The translations under genes were made by a program, and so were the position numbers. From the NCBI GenBank assembly GCA_025928435.1, contig JAICJM010000075.1, positions 1 through 16,961 on the forward strand: a stretch of 16,961 nt of DNA. Reading direction: 5' to 3'. Source of the stretch: Thermoleophilia bacterium. GTDB taxonomy: Bacteria; Actinomycetota; Thermoleophilia; Gaiellales; JAICJC01. This document shows, in pieces, positions 1 to 8,588 of the stretch (position 1 is its first letter; each line of letters opens with the position of its first letter). The notes under the pieces are model-generated. The model was not told the origin of the DNA and did not search any database. It saw only the letters and a program-made list of their open reading frames with translations.

Positions 1-350
1 CATGACGACCGAGTCGCGCAGGGTCGTCACGTCCCCGAGCTCGCGGCCCTCGGCCACGTCGCGGAGCAGGCGGCGCATGATCTTGCCGGAGCGCGTCTTG
101 GGCAGGTCGTCGGCCCAGATGATGCGCTTGGGGCGGGCGAGGTTGCCGATCCGGCCGGCCACGTGGCCGCGGATGTCCTCCCGCAGCGGGTCATCGCCGT
201 CCCCGCCGCCCACGAGCGTCACGAACGCGACGATCGCCTGCCCGGTGAGCTCGTCCGTCTGGCCGACCACGGCCGCCTCGGCGACCCGCTCGTGCGAGAC
301 GATGGCGGACTCGACCTCGGCCGTCGACAGGCGATGGGCCGAGACGTTGA

Positions 351-1966
<1,616 letters not shown>

Positions 1967-1967
<1 letters not shown>

Positions 1968-2004
1968 CTCCGCCCCGCCCTCCGATCAGGGAGCGGGGCG
2001 GAGG
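1967..2004 (-). promoter_or_regulatory. Stem-loop between satP and acs covering a Shine-Dalgarno-like sequence
   Basis: A perfect 12-bp inverted repeat (CCTCCGCCCCGC at 1967-1978 and GCGGGGCGGAGG at 1993-2004) encloses a 14-nt loop. On the minus-strand transcript it lies just after the satP stop, and its 3' arm ends in GGAGG directly before the first possible acs start codons. No T-tract follows, so a classical intrinsic terminator is unlikely. It could be an attenuator or RNA-stability element, or it could hide a ribosome site. If acs starts at ATG 1944 with its own GGAGG at 1951-1955, the stem would be upstream of the true ribosome site. Confidence 0.5.
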
Positions 2005-2027
2005 CGTGTTACAGACCTCCCGCGCGC

Positions 2028-2681
2028 CTACCGCTTCAGCGGCACGACCGGCAGGACGATGCGGGCGAACGTGGCGTTCGTGACCGCGGCGAACGACGCG
2101 TACCAGGCAGCGATCGCCGTCGCGAGGCCGAACCAGCCGCCGGCCTTGACCAGCGAGTCGCTCCCGTTCGCGTTCCCGATCCCCAGCAGGAAGTACGTCA
2201 CCGCCAGCAGGACCAACACCAGCGCGATTGCCGCGGTGGTGCGGAGGAACGCGATGAACATGTACGTGGTGAAGATTCCCCACGCGATCAGGTACAGGCC
2301 GACTGCGTGCCCGACGTCCGCGGCCGGGATCCCCGTGGCGTAGAACTGGTTGAACGCCCAGAACGAGAGCCAGAAGGCGCCGTACGAGGTGAACGCGACC
2401 GCGCCGAACGTGTTGCCGGTGCGGAACTCCCACATCCCGGCGAGCACCTGGGCGATCCCGCCGTAGGCGAGCGCCAGCGTCAGCGTGATCGTCTCACCGG
2501 ACCGCGACACCAGGTCGGCGTTGAACATGCTGAGCACGAACGTGGTCATCGCGAACGCGGCCAACCCGAGCGGGCCCGGGTCGCCGATGACGATCCCGCC
2601 AGGGCGGGACTCCACCACCTCCGGACTGCGTGCGGCCTCGCGGGAAACGGGGCCTGAGGTGGCGGGATTGTGAACCGACAT
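2028..2681 (-). CDS. satP: Acetate/succinate transporter, GPR1/FUN34/YaaH (SatP) family
   Basis: Predicted inner-membrane channel or symporter for acetate and related monocarboxylates, 217 residues, six hydrophobic segments. Family marks are GDPGPLGLAAFAMTTFVLS (residues 33-51, matching the NPAPLGL..FGMTT signature), YGGIAQVLAGMWEFRTGNTF (73-92) and GLYLIAWGIFTTYM (128-141). A charged, non-conserved stretch of about 30 residues precedes the first membrane segment. Two adjacent ATGs lie at 2684 and 2681. The GGAGG at 2686-2690 is better spaced for 2681, so I chose it; the frame is open further upstream but without similarity. The stop is TAG at 2028-2030. Position 60 bp upstream of acs on the same strand gives an uptake-then-activation pair for acetate. 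Confidence 0.88.
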   Translation of the reverse strand: MSVHNPATSGPVSREAARSPEVVESRPGGIVIGDPGPLGLAAFAMTTFVLSMFNADLVSRSGETITLTLALAYGGIAQVLAGMWEFRTGNTFGAVAFTSYGAFWLSFWAFNQFYATGIPAADVGHAVGLYLIAWGIFTTYMFIAFLRTTAAIALVLVLLAVTYFLLGIGNANGSDSLVKAGGWFGLATAIAAWYASFAAVTNATFARIVLPVVPLKR

Positions 2682-2769
2682 CATTCCCTCCGCCATGCGA
2701 CGCGTGCGCTTCCGCACTTGATGCCATTTCGATACCCATCCCTGGACCGCGCCGAACCATCGCGTGGGG

Positions 2770-2775
2770 TACGAT
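2770..2775 (+). promoter_or_regulatory. Candidate -10 box for the PRC-barrel/USP transcript
   Basis: TACGAT fits the actinobacterial TAnnnT -10 pattern and sits 46 nt before the PRC-barrel start, leaving room for a short leader with the strong GGGGAGGG ribosome site at 2810-2817. No convincing -35 hexamer is visible. It lies in the divergent gap between satP and this gene. Confidence 0.35.
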
Positions 2776-2821
2776 CGCGCCGCGCGCAAGCGCCTACCGA
2801 GCGAGCACAGGGGAGGGACCG

Positions 2822-3193
2822 ATGCCGTCACCACTCGAGGTGCACGACTGGCACGAGCTGGACGTGTACGCGCAGGACGGAGAGCAGGTCGGCAAGCTGG
2901 CCGACGTGTACGTGTCGAAGGAGACGGGCGAGCCGGAGTTCCTGCTCGTCTCGAGCGGCTTCCTCGGCCACAAGCTGCACATGGTGCCGGCCGAAGGCGC
3001 AACCCGCTCGGACGAGGGCGTGCAGGTCGCGTTCGACAAGGCCAGGATCGATGCGGCCCCGACGGTCAACGCCGACGACGACATCGATCCGGCCGAGGAG
3101 CAGCGCCTCCACGAGCACTACGGCGTCGCGTACACGCCGCACCCGGAGGGCGTCATCATCCTGCGCCGGTTCGTGCTGATCGAGCGCCGCTGA
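2822..3193 (+). CDS. PRC-barrel domain protein
   Basis: Small soluble protein of 123 residues. Residues 8-60 form a PRC-barrel-like fold: a short beta-rich unit with VGKLADVYVSKETGEPEFLLVSSGFLGHKLHMVPAEGA, the family's V/G-K-V-x-D-(hydrophobic) and EFLLV pattern split over successive strands. A short acidic C-terminal part (DDDIDPAEEQRLHEHYG) follows, resembling the tails of actinobacterial PRC-barrel stress-associated proteins. The domain is known from photosynthetic reaction-centre H subunit and RimM; its task in stand-alone proteins is largely unknown. The start ATG has GGGGAGGG at 2810-2817 with good spacing, and the upstream extension of the frame shows no similarity. The universal stress gene follows after 8 bp, so they are likely co-transcribed and stress-linked. 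Confidence 0.8.
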   Translation: MPSPLEVHDWHELDVYAQDGEQVGKLADVYVSKETGEPEFLLVSSGFLGHKLHMVPAEGATRSDEGVQVAFDKARIDAAPTVNADDDIDPAEEQRLHEHYGVAYTPHPEGVIILRRFVLIERR

Positions 3194-3201
3194 ACCAGGC
3201 G

Positions 3202-4005
3202 ATGGGCGAGGACGCGCTGTTCGACTGCGTCGTCTGCGGCGTGGACGGCACCGACGAGAGCCGGGCCGCCGTCGCCCAGCTCGGCCGGCTACTGGAGGGC
3301 ATCGACGGCTGCCGCGTGGTGCTCGTGAGCGTCTGGAACACGGGCGCGTCGGTCGCGGTCGGCTGGTCCCCGCCCATCGCGCGCACGGCCTCGTTCCCGC
3401 GGGAGGAGCTGCGGGCGGCGGTGGACGGGGTGCGGCCGCTTCTGCCGGCCTCGGTTCAGGCCGAGACGGCGGTGGTCGAGGGCCCCCCGGGGCCGATGAT
3501 GCTGACGGAGATCGGGCGTCACCGCGCAACGCTCGTCGCCGTCGGGTCACACGACCACCGCCGCATCTCCGGGATCCTGCTCGGGAGCGTCGCGACGCAG
3601 CTTCTGCACGAGGCCCCCTGTGCCGTCCTGATGGCGCGCGGCGCGCCGGGGGAAGGGTTCCCGGCCCGCGTCGCCGTGGGCGCCGACGGCTCCGAGGAGT
3701 CGGTCCGCGCCGTCCAGGCCGGGGCAGCGATCGCGGGGCGGTGCGGATCGGCGCTCGAGGCCGTCGTGGCGACCGGGGCCGGGGCCACGCCCGACGCGGC
3801 GGCGGTGCGGTCGGCGCTCGACGCCGCGGCCGGCCCGGACACCCCGCTACGACTGGAGTCGGACGCGCCGGTCGACGCCCTGTCGCAGCTCGATCCCGAC
3901 CTGCTCGTCGTCGGCAGCCGCAGGCTCCAGGGACTGCGCTCGCTCGGCAGCGTCAGCGAGCGGGTCGCGCACGAGGCCCGCTGCTCGGTGCTCGTCGTGC
4001 GCTAG
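3202..4005 (+). CDS. Universal stress protein with two UspA domains
   Basis: Cytoplasmic stress-associated protein of 267 residues with two tandem UspA folds. Domain 1 (about residues 7-146) has VVCGVDGTDESRAAV and ends with VAVGSHDHRRISGILLGSVA, close to the ATP-binding G-x2-G-x9-G-S/T motif but with Asp at the second Gly. Domain 2 (about 155-267) has VAVGADGSEESVRAV and VVGSRRLQGLRSLGSVSERV, again near the motif. Domain 2 is shorter, missing part of the central helix-strand region. Nucleotide binding is therefore possible but not certain. The stop codon TAG (4003-4005) overlaps the stop codon of the convergent exported-protein gene. It probably shares a transcript with the PRC-barrel gene. 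Confidence 0.88.
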   Translation: MGEDALFDCVVCGVDGTDESRAAVAQLGRLLEGIDGCRVVLVSVWNTGASVAVGWSPPIARTASFPREELRAAVDGVRPLLPASVQAETAVVEGPPGPMMLTEIGRHRATLVAVGSHDHRRISGILLGSVATQLLHEAPCAVLMARGAPGEGFPARVAVGADGSEESVRAVQAGAAIAGRCGSALEAVVATGAGATPDAAAVRSALDAAAGPDTPLRLESDAPVDALSQLDPDLLVVGSRRLQGLRSLGSVSERVAHEARCSVLVVR

Positions 4006-4445
4006 GCGCGGACGGCGCGGGCCGTGAACGTCATCCTGAACGTCGCGCCCTGGCAGGCGTCGGCGACGGTGGGCGGCATCACAACGGTCATGACGACCAG
4101 CGCGGTCTTCTTCGGCTTGATCACGAAGGCCCCGGCTTTCCGGTTGATCACGAGGTTCGCCCGCGTCCCGGCGCAGCCGGGCCGGCTCGTGGCCGCGGCG
4201 ATCTTCGTCTTCACCGCCGTGATCTTCACCGCGTAGGCGTAGGTGTTCTTGATCTGCAGCGTCAGAGTCTTCGTCGCCCTCGGATAGAGGCCGGTGACGG
4301 GGGTCGAGGTGACGCTGACCGCGTGCTTCACCGACGCAATCAGCTCCATCCGCCCGTCCCCCGGTCCCGGGCCGGGCGCCGCGACATGGGCCGCAACGCC
4401 GGCGGCGGCGGCGAGGACGACTGCGGTCGAGAGCAAGAATCGCAT
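4002..4445 (-). CDS. Small exported beta-rich protein, paralogue of the 6701-7186 product
   Basis: 147 residues beginning with a clear signal peptide (MRFLLSTAVVLAAAAGVAAHVAA). The mature part is predicted beta-rich with two cysteines (C91, C131). It aligns with the first gene of the operon: LYPRATKTLTLQIKNTYAYAV against LYPGATADVDTSVANSNPFPV, a central PGC against SGC, and a shared C-terminal CQGATF followed by a short Thr/Ala tail. I know no named family with confidence; the layout resembles secreted TasA/camelysin-like beta-sandwich proteins. The start lies 4 nt after the stop of the large repeat protein, which suggests translational coupling. The stop codon overlaps that of the convergent universal stress gene in a CTAG. 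Function unknown; a surface or matrix component is the best inference. Confidence 0.75.
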   Translation of the reverse strand: MRFLLSTAVVLAAAAGVAAHVAAPGPGPGDGRMELIASVKHAVSVTSTPVTGLYPRATKTLTLQIKNTYAYAVKITAVKTKIAAATSRPGCAGTRANLVINRKAGAFVIKPKKTALVVMTVVMPPTVADACQGATFRMTFTARAVRA

Positions 4446-4449
4446 CGGG

Positions 4450-6690
4450 CTACGGCTTGAAGGTGAACGTCGTGGAGGTCGTGGCCGTGTTCGACGCCGA
4501 GTCGGTGGCGACGGCCCGGATCGTGTAGGAGCTCAGGTTCGTGAACCACGCCGAGGCCGCGGCAAGCGACCAGCTCGTGGTGCCGGTGGCGGGCATGAGC
4601 ACCTCCGTGGCCGACGAGAAGGAGGTCGTCGCCGGGTTCCAGTAGAGGCTCGGCGCGGCCGCCTGGCGCAGGCTGACCTGGACGCCCGCCACGCCGGAGC
4701 TCGCATCGCTCGCGGTGCCGCAGACGTCCGCGGTGCCGGGCGTGCTGCAGCCGGCCAGCCAGCCGGTCGAGTAGGACGACGTCGGGAACGTGATCGCGAC
4801 GGCCGGGGCCGTGTTGTCGACGACCACGGTCTGGCTGGCGCTCGTGGTCGCGTTCCCGGCCAGGTCGGTCACGGTGACGGTCCACGTCTTGCTCGTCCCG
4901 GTGAGCGACGCGTTGGCCGCAAGGGCCGCGCTCGCGTAGCCGCGGGCGACGCCGCCGATGGTGCAGCCCGAGACGCAGGCCGGCAGCGCCAGGGCGGTCT
5001 GGCCCGTCGTCACGTTCTTGACGCTGGCGGTCACCGAGTACACCCCGCCCGCGTCCGCAGCGCTCGTGTAGGCCATGTACGTCGCCCCCTGGGCGATGTA
5101 CCCCGGCACGCCCGTGGCCGTCGGGGCGATCGCCTCCGCCGACGCGGTCGGCGCGGTGTTGTCGACGGTGCCCGACCCGTTCGCCGTGGTCGCGTTCCCG
5201 ACGCCGTCGGTGGCGGTCACGGTGAGGCTCGCGACGCCCGCGGCGAGGGTGGAGCCGGCGGTCTTCGACGCGCTCTTGTAGGCGTACGTGACCCCGCCGA
5301 CGGTGCAGCCGGTGCTGCAGGCCGAAAGCGTGAGCGCCGTCTGGCCGCTCGTGATCGTCGAGACGTTGGCCTTCACGGACGAGATCCCGGTCGGATCCGA
5401 GGTGTTGGCGTAGACGGCATACGCGCCGCTCTTGCGCAGCCAGCCGGCGGCGTTCGTGGTCGTGTTCGCGATGGCGACGCCCGAGACCGTCGGCCCCGTC
5501 GCGTCGACGGCGACCGAGTAGGTGCCCGGGGTCGCATCCGCGGCCTTGTCGGTGGCCGTGATGGTGAAGGCGGTCGGGCCGGCGGCGATCGCCGCTCCGG
5601 CGGTCTTGGACGCGGTCTTGTAGCCGTAGGTCACGCCGCCGTACGTGCAGGAGGTCGTGCAGGCGGACATCGCGACCGCCGTCTGTCCGGACGTCAGCGC
5701 GCTCACGTCGGCGGTGACCGTCGACAGCCCTGCGGTGTCGGCGGCATTTGCGTAGACGACGTAATTGTTGCCGGGCTTCAGGTAGCCGGCGTCGCTGGGC
5801 GTGGTATTGACGACCACCGCTCCGGTGACCGTGGGCGGCGTCGAGTCGACGGTCGCGCTCGCCGAGCCGGCGGCCGTGTTCCCGGCCTTGTCAGCTGCGC
5901 TCAGGCTCACGGACGCGCTTCCGTCGGCGATGGCCGAGCCCGCGACGGTGACGGCGCTCTTGAAGCCGTAGGTGACCCCGCCGACCGAGCAGGCGGACGT
6001 GCATGCGGGGAGCGCGAGCGACGTCGTGCCCGGCGTCAGGCTCGAGACATTGGCGGTGACCGCGGCGATGCCGCTCGCCGGCGAGCCGGCGTCGCTCGCG
6101 CTCGCGTAGACGGTGTAGGTGCCGGAGCGGTGCACCCATCCGACCGTCGCCGGCGAGGCCATGGCGACCACCGCAGCTGTGACGGACGGGCTGGTGGAGT
6201 CGACGATCGCCGAGTAGTTCACGGTCGTGCCCAGGTTGTTCGCGTTGTCCTGGCTCCAGACGCCATAGGAGCGCGTGCCCTGGGTGAGGCCGGCGTCGGC
6301 GGTGAGCGGTGCGGTCGACCAGCCGTACGTCGTGGTTCCGATCGTGCAGCCCGTCGTGCAGGGCGAGAGCGAGACCGACGTCGACCCCGTCTCGAGCGAC
6401 GAGACGTTCGCCCGCACCCAGGCGACGCCGGAGACGCCGGGATCGACGACGTTGGCGTAGACGACGAAGGTCGCCCCGGGCTTGATGGCACCGGCGGCGG
6501 AGGAGCCCTGGGGGGCGATGGTGGAGCCCGTGACGCTCGGTGCGTGGAAGTCGGTGCTCGCCTGTGCCGCTCCGGCCCCGGCTCCCGGCAGGTGCCACGT
6601 GGCGGACGCGGTGGTCACGCCGACGAGGAACACCGCCAGGAGCACGAGGCTGCGGCGAGGGTGCAGCAGGCCCCTGAGACGGGCGAGCAT
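4450..6690 (-). CDS. Exported protein with five Ig-like repeats, each with a CxxxC pair
   Basis: 746 residues. N-terminal hydrophobic segment 14-30 is followed by an A-T-W and Gly/Ala-rich stretch (residues 30-45) resembling the export region of the operon's first gene. Five Ig-like beta-sandwich repeats follow (about 51-167, 168-284, 286-397, 400-511, 513-627). Each carries a YxVYAN-like strand, ANVSxLTxGxT, a CxxxC pair (C111/C115, C230/C234, C344/C348, C458/C462, C572/C576), usually a GGVTYGYK-like strand, and a closing VDxTxP linker. Cysteine spacing between repeats is 119, 114, 114 and 114 residues. The last part (628-746) is a different domain with C648 and C657. No cell-wall sorting signal or C-terminal membrane anchor is seen. 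Probably an extended stalk, adhesin or matrix protein. ATG at 6690 lies 10 nt after the upstream stop, preceded by an AAAGG-like ribosome site. Confidence 0.82.
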   Translation of the reverse strand: MLARLRGLLHPRRSLVLLAVFLVGVTTASATWHLPGAGAGAAQASTDFHAPSVTGSTIAPQGSSAAGAIKPGATFVVYANVVDPGVSGVAWVRANVSSLETGSTSVSLSPCTTGCTIGTTTYGWSTAPLTADAGLTQGTRSYGVWSQDNANNLGTTVNYSAIVDSTSPSVTAAVVAMASPATVGWVHRSGTYTVYASASDAGSPASGIAAVTANVSSLTPGTTSLALPACTSACSVGGVTYGFKSAVTVAGSAIADGSASVSLSAADKAGNTAAGSASATVDSTPPTVTGAVVVNTTPSDAGYLKPGNNYVVYANAADTAGLSTVTADVSALTSGQTAVAMSACTTSCTYGGVTYGYKTASKTAGAAIAAGPTAFTITATDKAADATPGTYSVAVDATGPTVSGVAIANTTTNAAGWLRKSGAYAVYANTSDPTGISSVKANVSTITSGQTALTLSACSTGCTVGGVTYAYKSASKTAGSTLAAGVASLTVTATDGVGNATTANGSGTVDNTAPTASAEAIAPTATGVPGYIAQGATYMAYTSAADAGGVYSVTASVKNVTTGQTALALPACVSGCTIGGVARGYASAALAANASLTGTSKTWTVTVTDLAGNATTSASQTVVVDNTAPAVAITFPTSSYSTGWLAGCSTPGTADVCGTASDASSGVAGVQVSLRQAAAPSLYWNPATTSFSSATEVLMPATGTTSWSLAAASAWFTNLSSYTIRAVATDSASNTATTSTTFTFKP
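4810..6540 (-). repeat. Tandem Ig-like coding repeats, five units of about 342-357 bp
   Basis: The five protein repeats correspond to five DNA units; the last three CxxxC positions are exactly 342 bp apart (codons at 5661, 5319, 4977), the first two at 6360 and 6003. The units are diverged at DNA level but keep the same order of strands, cysteines and linkers. This indicates internal duplication followed by divergence. Confidence 0.75.
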
Positions 6691-6700
6691 CGGACTGCCT

Positions 6701-7186
6701 TTAGGCGCTGGCGGCCGCGGCGGTCAGGTAGACCGTGAACGTCGCTCCCTGGCAGAAGTCGTTCGCGCCCGAGCCCATGGAGATGGAGCCGGAGGCGTCG
6801 ACGTCGAGGGAGCCGTTGGCGGCGATGTCCCAGCCGTTGCCGCTGTTCGTGGCGGTCGTGAACGACAGGGAGCTCAGGTTGCAGCCGCTGTGGCCGGCGT
6901 CGACCCCGAAACCGTTCGAGCCCTGCGTCGTGTCGAGCGCGAGGCTGGTGACGTGCACGGGGAAGGGGTTGGAGTTGGCGACCGACGTGTCGACGTCGGC
7001 GGTGGCGCCCGGGTAGAGCACGCCGGACGCGCTGCCGGCGGTGAGCGTCAGGCCCTGGGCGGTGGCGGCGGAGGCGGAGCCGGAGCCGCTGCCGTTGACG
7101 GTCCACGCCGCATAGGCGGCGGCGCCGGCGATGCTGAGGCCGACGACAGCCGTCACGGCAATCCGCACGAGACGTTTGCGATTCAT
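6701..7186 (-). CDS. Exported TasA/camelysin-like beta-sandwich protein
   Basis: 161 residues, first gene of the three-gene exported operon. Residues 1-28 are MNRKR followed by a hydrophobic segment ending AAAYAAW. Then come a Gly/Ser linker, GLTLTAGSASGVLYPGA, and VANSNPFPVHVTSL. This order (…AAW/F, GxLxLs, LxPG, N-x-polar-hydrophobic) matches the layout of SipW-dependent proteins such as TasA and CalY, whose secreted form builds matrix fibres; true membership is inference. Cysteines C102 and C145 have counterparts in the paralogue at 4002-4445, as does the terminal CQGATF. The start ATG has AAGAGG spaced about 5 nt away. The next gene starts 10 nt after its stop. No dedicated SipW-type peptidase gene is adjacent; a signal peptidase I lies 9 kb away. 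Confidence 0.75.
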   Translation of the reverse strand: MNRKRLVRIAVTAVVGLSIAGAAAYAAWTVNGSGSGSASAATAQGLTLTAGSASGVLYPGATADVDTSVANSNPFPVHVTSLALDTTQGSNGFGVDAGHSGCNLSSLSFTTATNSGNGWDIAANGSLDVDASGSISMGSGANDFCQGATFTVYLTAAAASA

Positions 7187-7269
7187 GGGATCCTCTTGAG
7201 AAGGGGGGAAGGAAGCCCGTCCGGTCCCAGGCGGGGAGCGGACGTTCTCTCACCCATCGGCAGCCGACT

Positions 7270-7285
7270 GGTATAGACCGATACC
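7270..7285. promoter_or_regulatory. Small inverted repeat GGTAT-N6-ATACC
   Basis: GGTATAGACCGATACC is a 5-bp palindrome with a 6-nt spacer in the divergent gap between the exported operon and the ATPase array. It is about 85 nt before the exported operon's first ATG and overlaps the only AT-richer stretch there, so it may be an operator or promoter part for that operon. The evidence is only its symmetry and place. Confidence 0.3.
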
Positions 7286-7310
7286 GAGAACGGGGGATTT
7301 CCTTCGGTCG

Positions 7311-7400
7311 GGTGCGGTGTGCCCGCACCGCCCGGTGCGTGGATCGCGTACCCGATCTGGTGCGGTGTTTCCGCACCGCCTGGTACGCTGTTTCCGCACC
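7311..7400 (+). repeat. Array of four 19-bp inverted-repeat units at the ATPase start
   Basis: Units at 7311-7329, 7334-7352, 7359-7377 and 7382-7400 follow the pattern GGTGCGG-N5-CCGCACC. Units 1 and 3 have perfect 7-bp arms; unit 2 (GGTGCGT…GCGTACC) and unit 4 (GGTACGC…CCGCACC) are imperfect. Start-to-start spacing is 23, 25 and 23 bp, close to two helical turns, so proteins bound to each unit would lie on nearly the same face. The last unit abuts the ATG at 7401. This looks like an operator array or a structured regulatory element for the ATPase gene. Confidence 0.75.
7384..7389 (+). promoter_or_regulatory. Candidate -10 box inside the fourth repeat unit
   Basis: TACGCT fits TAnnnT and lies 11 nt before the ATPase ATG, compatible with a leaderless transcript starting at or near the A of ATG. 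It is created by the two positions where unit 4 departs from the repeat consensus (GGTGCGGT to GGTACGCT). No ribosome-binding site precedes the ATG, which agrees with leaderless reading. Confidence 0.35.
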
Positions 7401-8546
7401 ATGCTGACCGACACCAACCCGTTCATCTACTCCCACCCGATCGCGCCGGACGACGTCATCGACCGCGACGCCGAGACCGAGCAGCTGCTCGCCTCCGCGG
7501 TCGGCGGCCACTTCGTGCGCCTGTACGCGCCGCGCAAGTACGGCAAGACGAGCCTGCTGCGGCGGGTGCTGCGCGACGCCGAGCGGCGCGAGCGGATGAT
7601 CCCGATCCTGGTCGACCTGTACGGCGTGCTGTCGGTGGCCGATGTGGCGATCCGATTCGAGCGCGCGTACGCCCGCCAGCTGAAGGGCAAGGCCCGGGCG
7701 CGGATCGAGGAGTTCCTGCAGACCACCGGGCTCGGGCTCTCGCTGGGCGCGCTCGGGATCAGCGCCCGGCTCCAGGTCGAGCCGCGCACCGACCCGCTGC
7801 CGGCGCTGCACGCGCTGCTCGACCTGCCGCTGCGGCTGGAGGAGGGCGGCGCCTTCCGGGCGTTCGTCGTGCTGGACGAGTTCCAGGACATCACCCGGGT
7901 CGAGGGGATGGACGCGCTGCTGCGCAGCCACATCCAGTTCCAGGGCGAGGTGGCGTCGTTCGTGTTCGCGGGCTCCGAGCCCGGGCTCATGCGCGAGCTC
8001 TTCGAGATGCGCGAGCGGCCGCTCTACGGCCAGGCCGTGCCGATGCGGTTGGGGCGGCTGGCCGACGCCGACATCGCGACCTACGTCGCCGACCGCTTCC
8101 GCGAGTCGGGGCGGAGCGTCGGCGAAGCCGCCAACCCGCTCGCGGCCGCCGCGAAGGGCCATCCCCAGCGGGCCATGCTGCTCGCCCACCGGCTGTGGGA
8201 GGAGGTGCCGGCCGACGGGACGGCCGACCTGGGGTCGTGGGGCCGGGCGCATGCCGCCGCCCTCGCGGAGCTCGCGGCGGAGTTCGACGCCGGCTGGCGG
8301 CACCTCTCGACGAACGAGCAGAAGACGCTGCGGTCGCTGGCCGCGACCGGCGGCTCGCCGTTCCAGACCCGCATCCTCGAGGGGCTCGGCCTGGCCAAGT
8401 CGAGCGCCCGCTCCGCCCTGGTCGCCCTGCAGGCGAGCGCGATCGTCGAGCGCGAGGGCGACCGCTACGCCCTCACCGACCCCCTGCTCGAGGAGTGGAT
8501 CGCGAGCCTACGGGGGGCGGGTGAGCTCGGGGACGACGACGTCTGA
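7401..8546 (+). CDS. Stand-alone P-loop ATPase (archaeal-type ATPase_2-like) with C-terminal winged helix
   Basis: 381 residues. The N-terminal NPFIYSHPIAPDDVIDRDAE motif is typical of a family of AAA/STAND-like ATPases that begin 'F-G-x-P-V-x-x-x-x-F-x-x-R'. Walker A is APRKYGKTSLL (residues 43-53, first Gly replaced by Ala), Walker B FVVLDEFQDI (155-164), and a sensor-like stretch FVFAGSEPGLM (187-197). A helical lid follows. Residues about 300-365 form a winged-helix-like module (LSTNEQKTLRSLAATGG … ALVALQASAIVEREGDRYALTDPLLEEW). Such proteins are often orphan genes of unknown role; DNA binding by the wing and autoregulation at the adjacent repeats are inference. The frame is open back to 7317 through the repeats, but similarity begins at 7401. 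No partner gene accompanies it; a tRNA lies downstream on the other strand. Confidence 0.85.
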   Translation: MLTDTNPFIYSHPIAPDDVIDRDAETEQLLASAVGGHFVRLYAPRKYGKTSLLRRVLRDAERRERMIPILVDLYGVLSVADVAIRFERAYARQLKGKARARIEEFLQTTGLGLSLGALGISARLQVEPRTDPLPALHALLDLPLRLEEGGAFRAFVVLDEFQDITRVEGMDALLRSHIQFQGEVASFVFAGSEPGLMRELFEMRERPLYGQAVPMRLGRLADADIATYVADRFRESGRSVGEAANPLAAAAKGHPQRAMLLAHRLWEEVPADGTADLGSWGRAHAAALAELAAEFDAGWRHLSTNEQKTLRSLAATGGSPFQTRILEGLGLAKSSARSALVALQASAIVEREGDRYALTDPLLEEWIASLRGAGELGDDDV

Positions 8547-8588
8547 CTGCAGGCGGCGCGAGCGTCACGACGAGCAACGAGGCCCGCC

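Noticed and set aside
7311..7400. CRISPR-like array
   Set aside because: Units are palindromic and 19 bp with 4-6 bp gaps; there are no spacers of 25 bp or more and no cas genes.
7317..7400. N-terminal extension of the ATPase from GTG 7317
   Set aside because: The extra 28 codons are only the translated repeat units (repeating HR-V-R-F-R-like residues); family similarity begins at ATG 7401.
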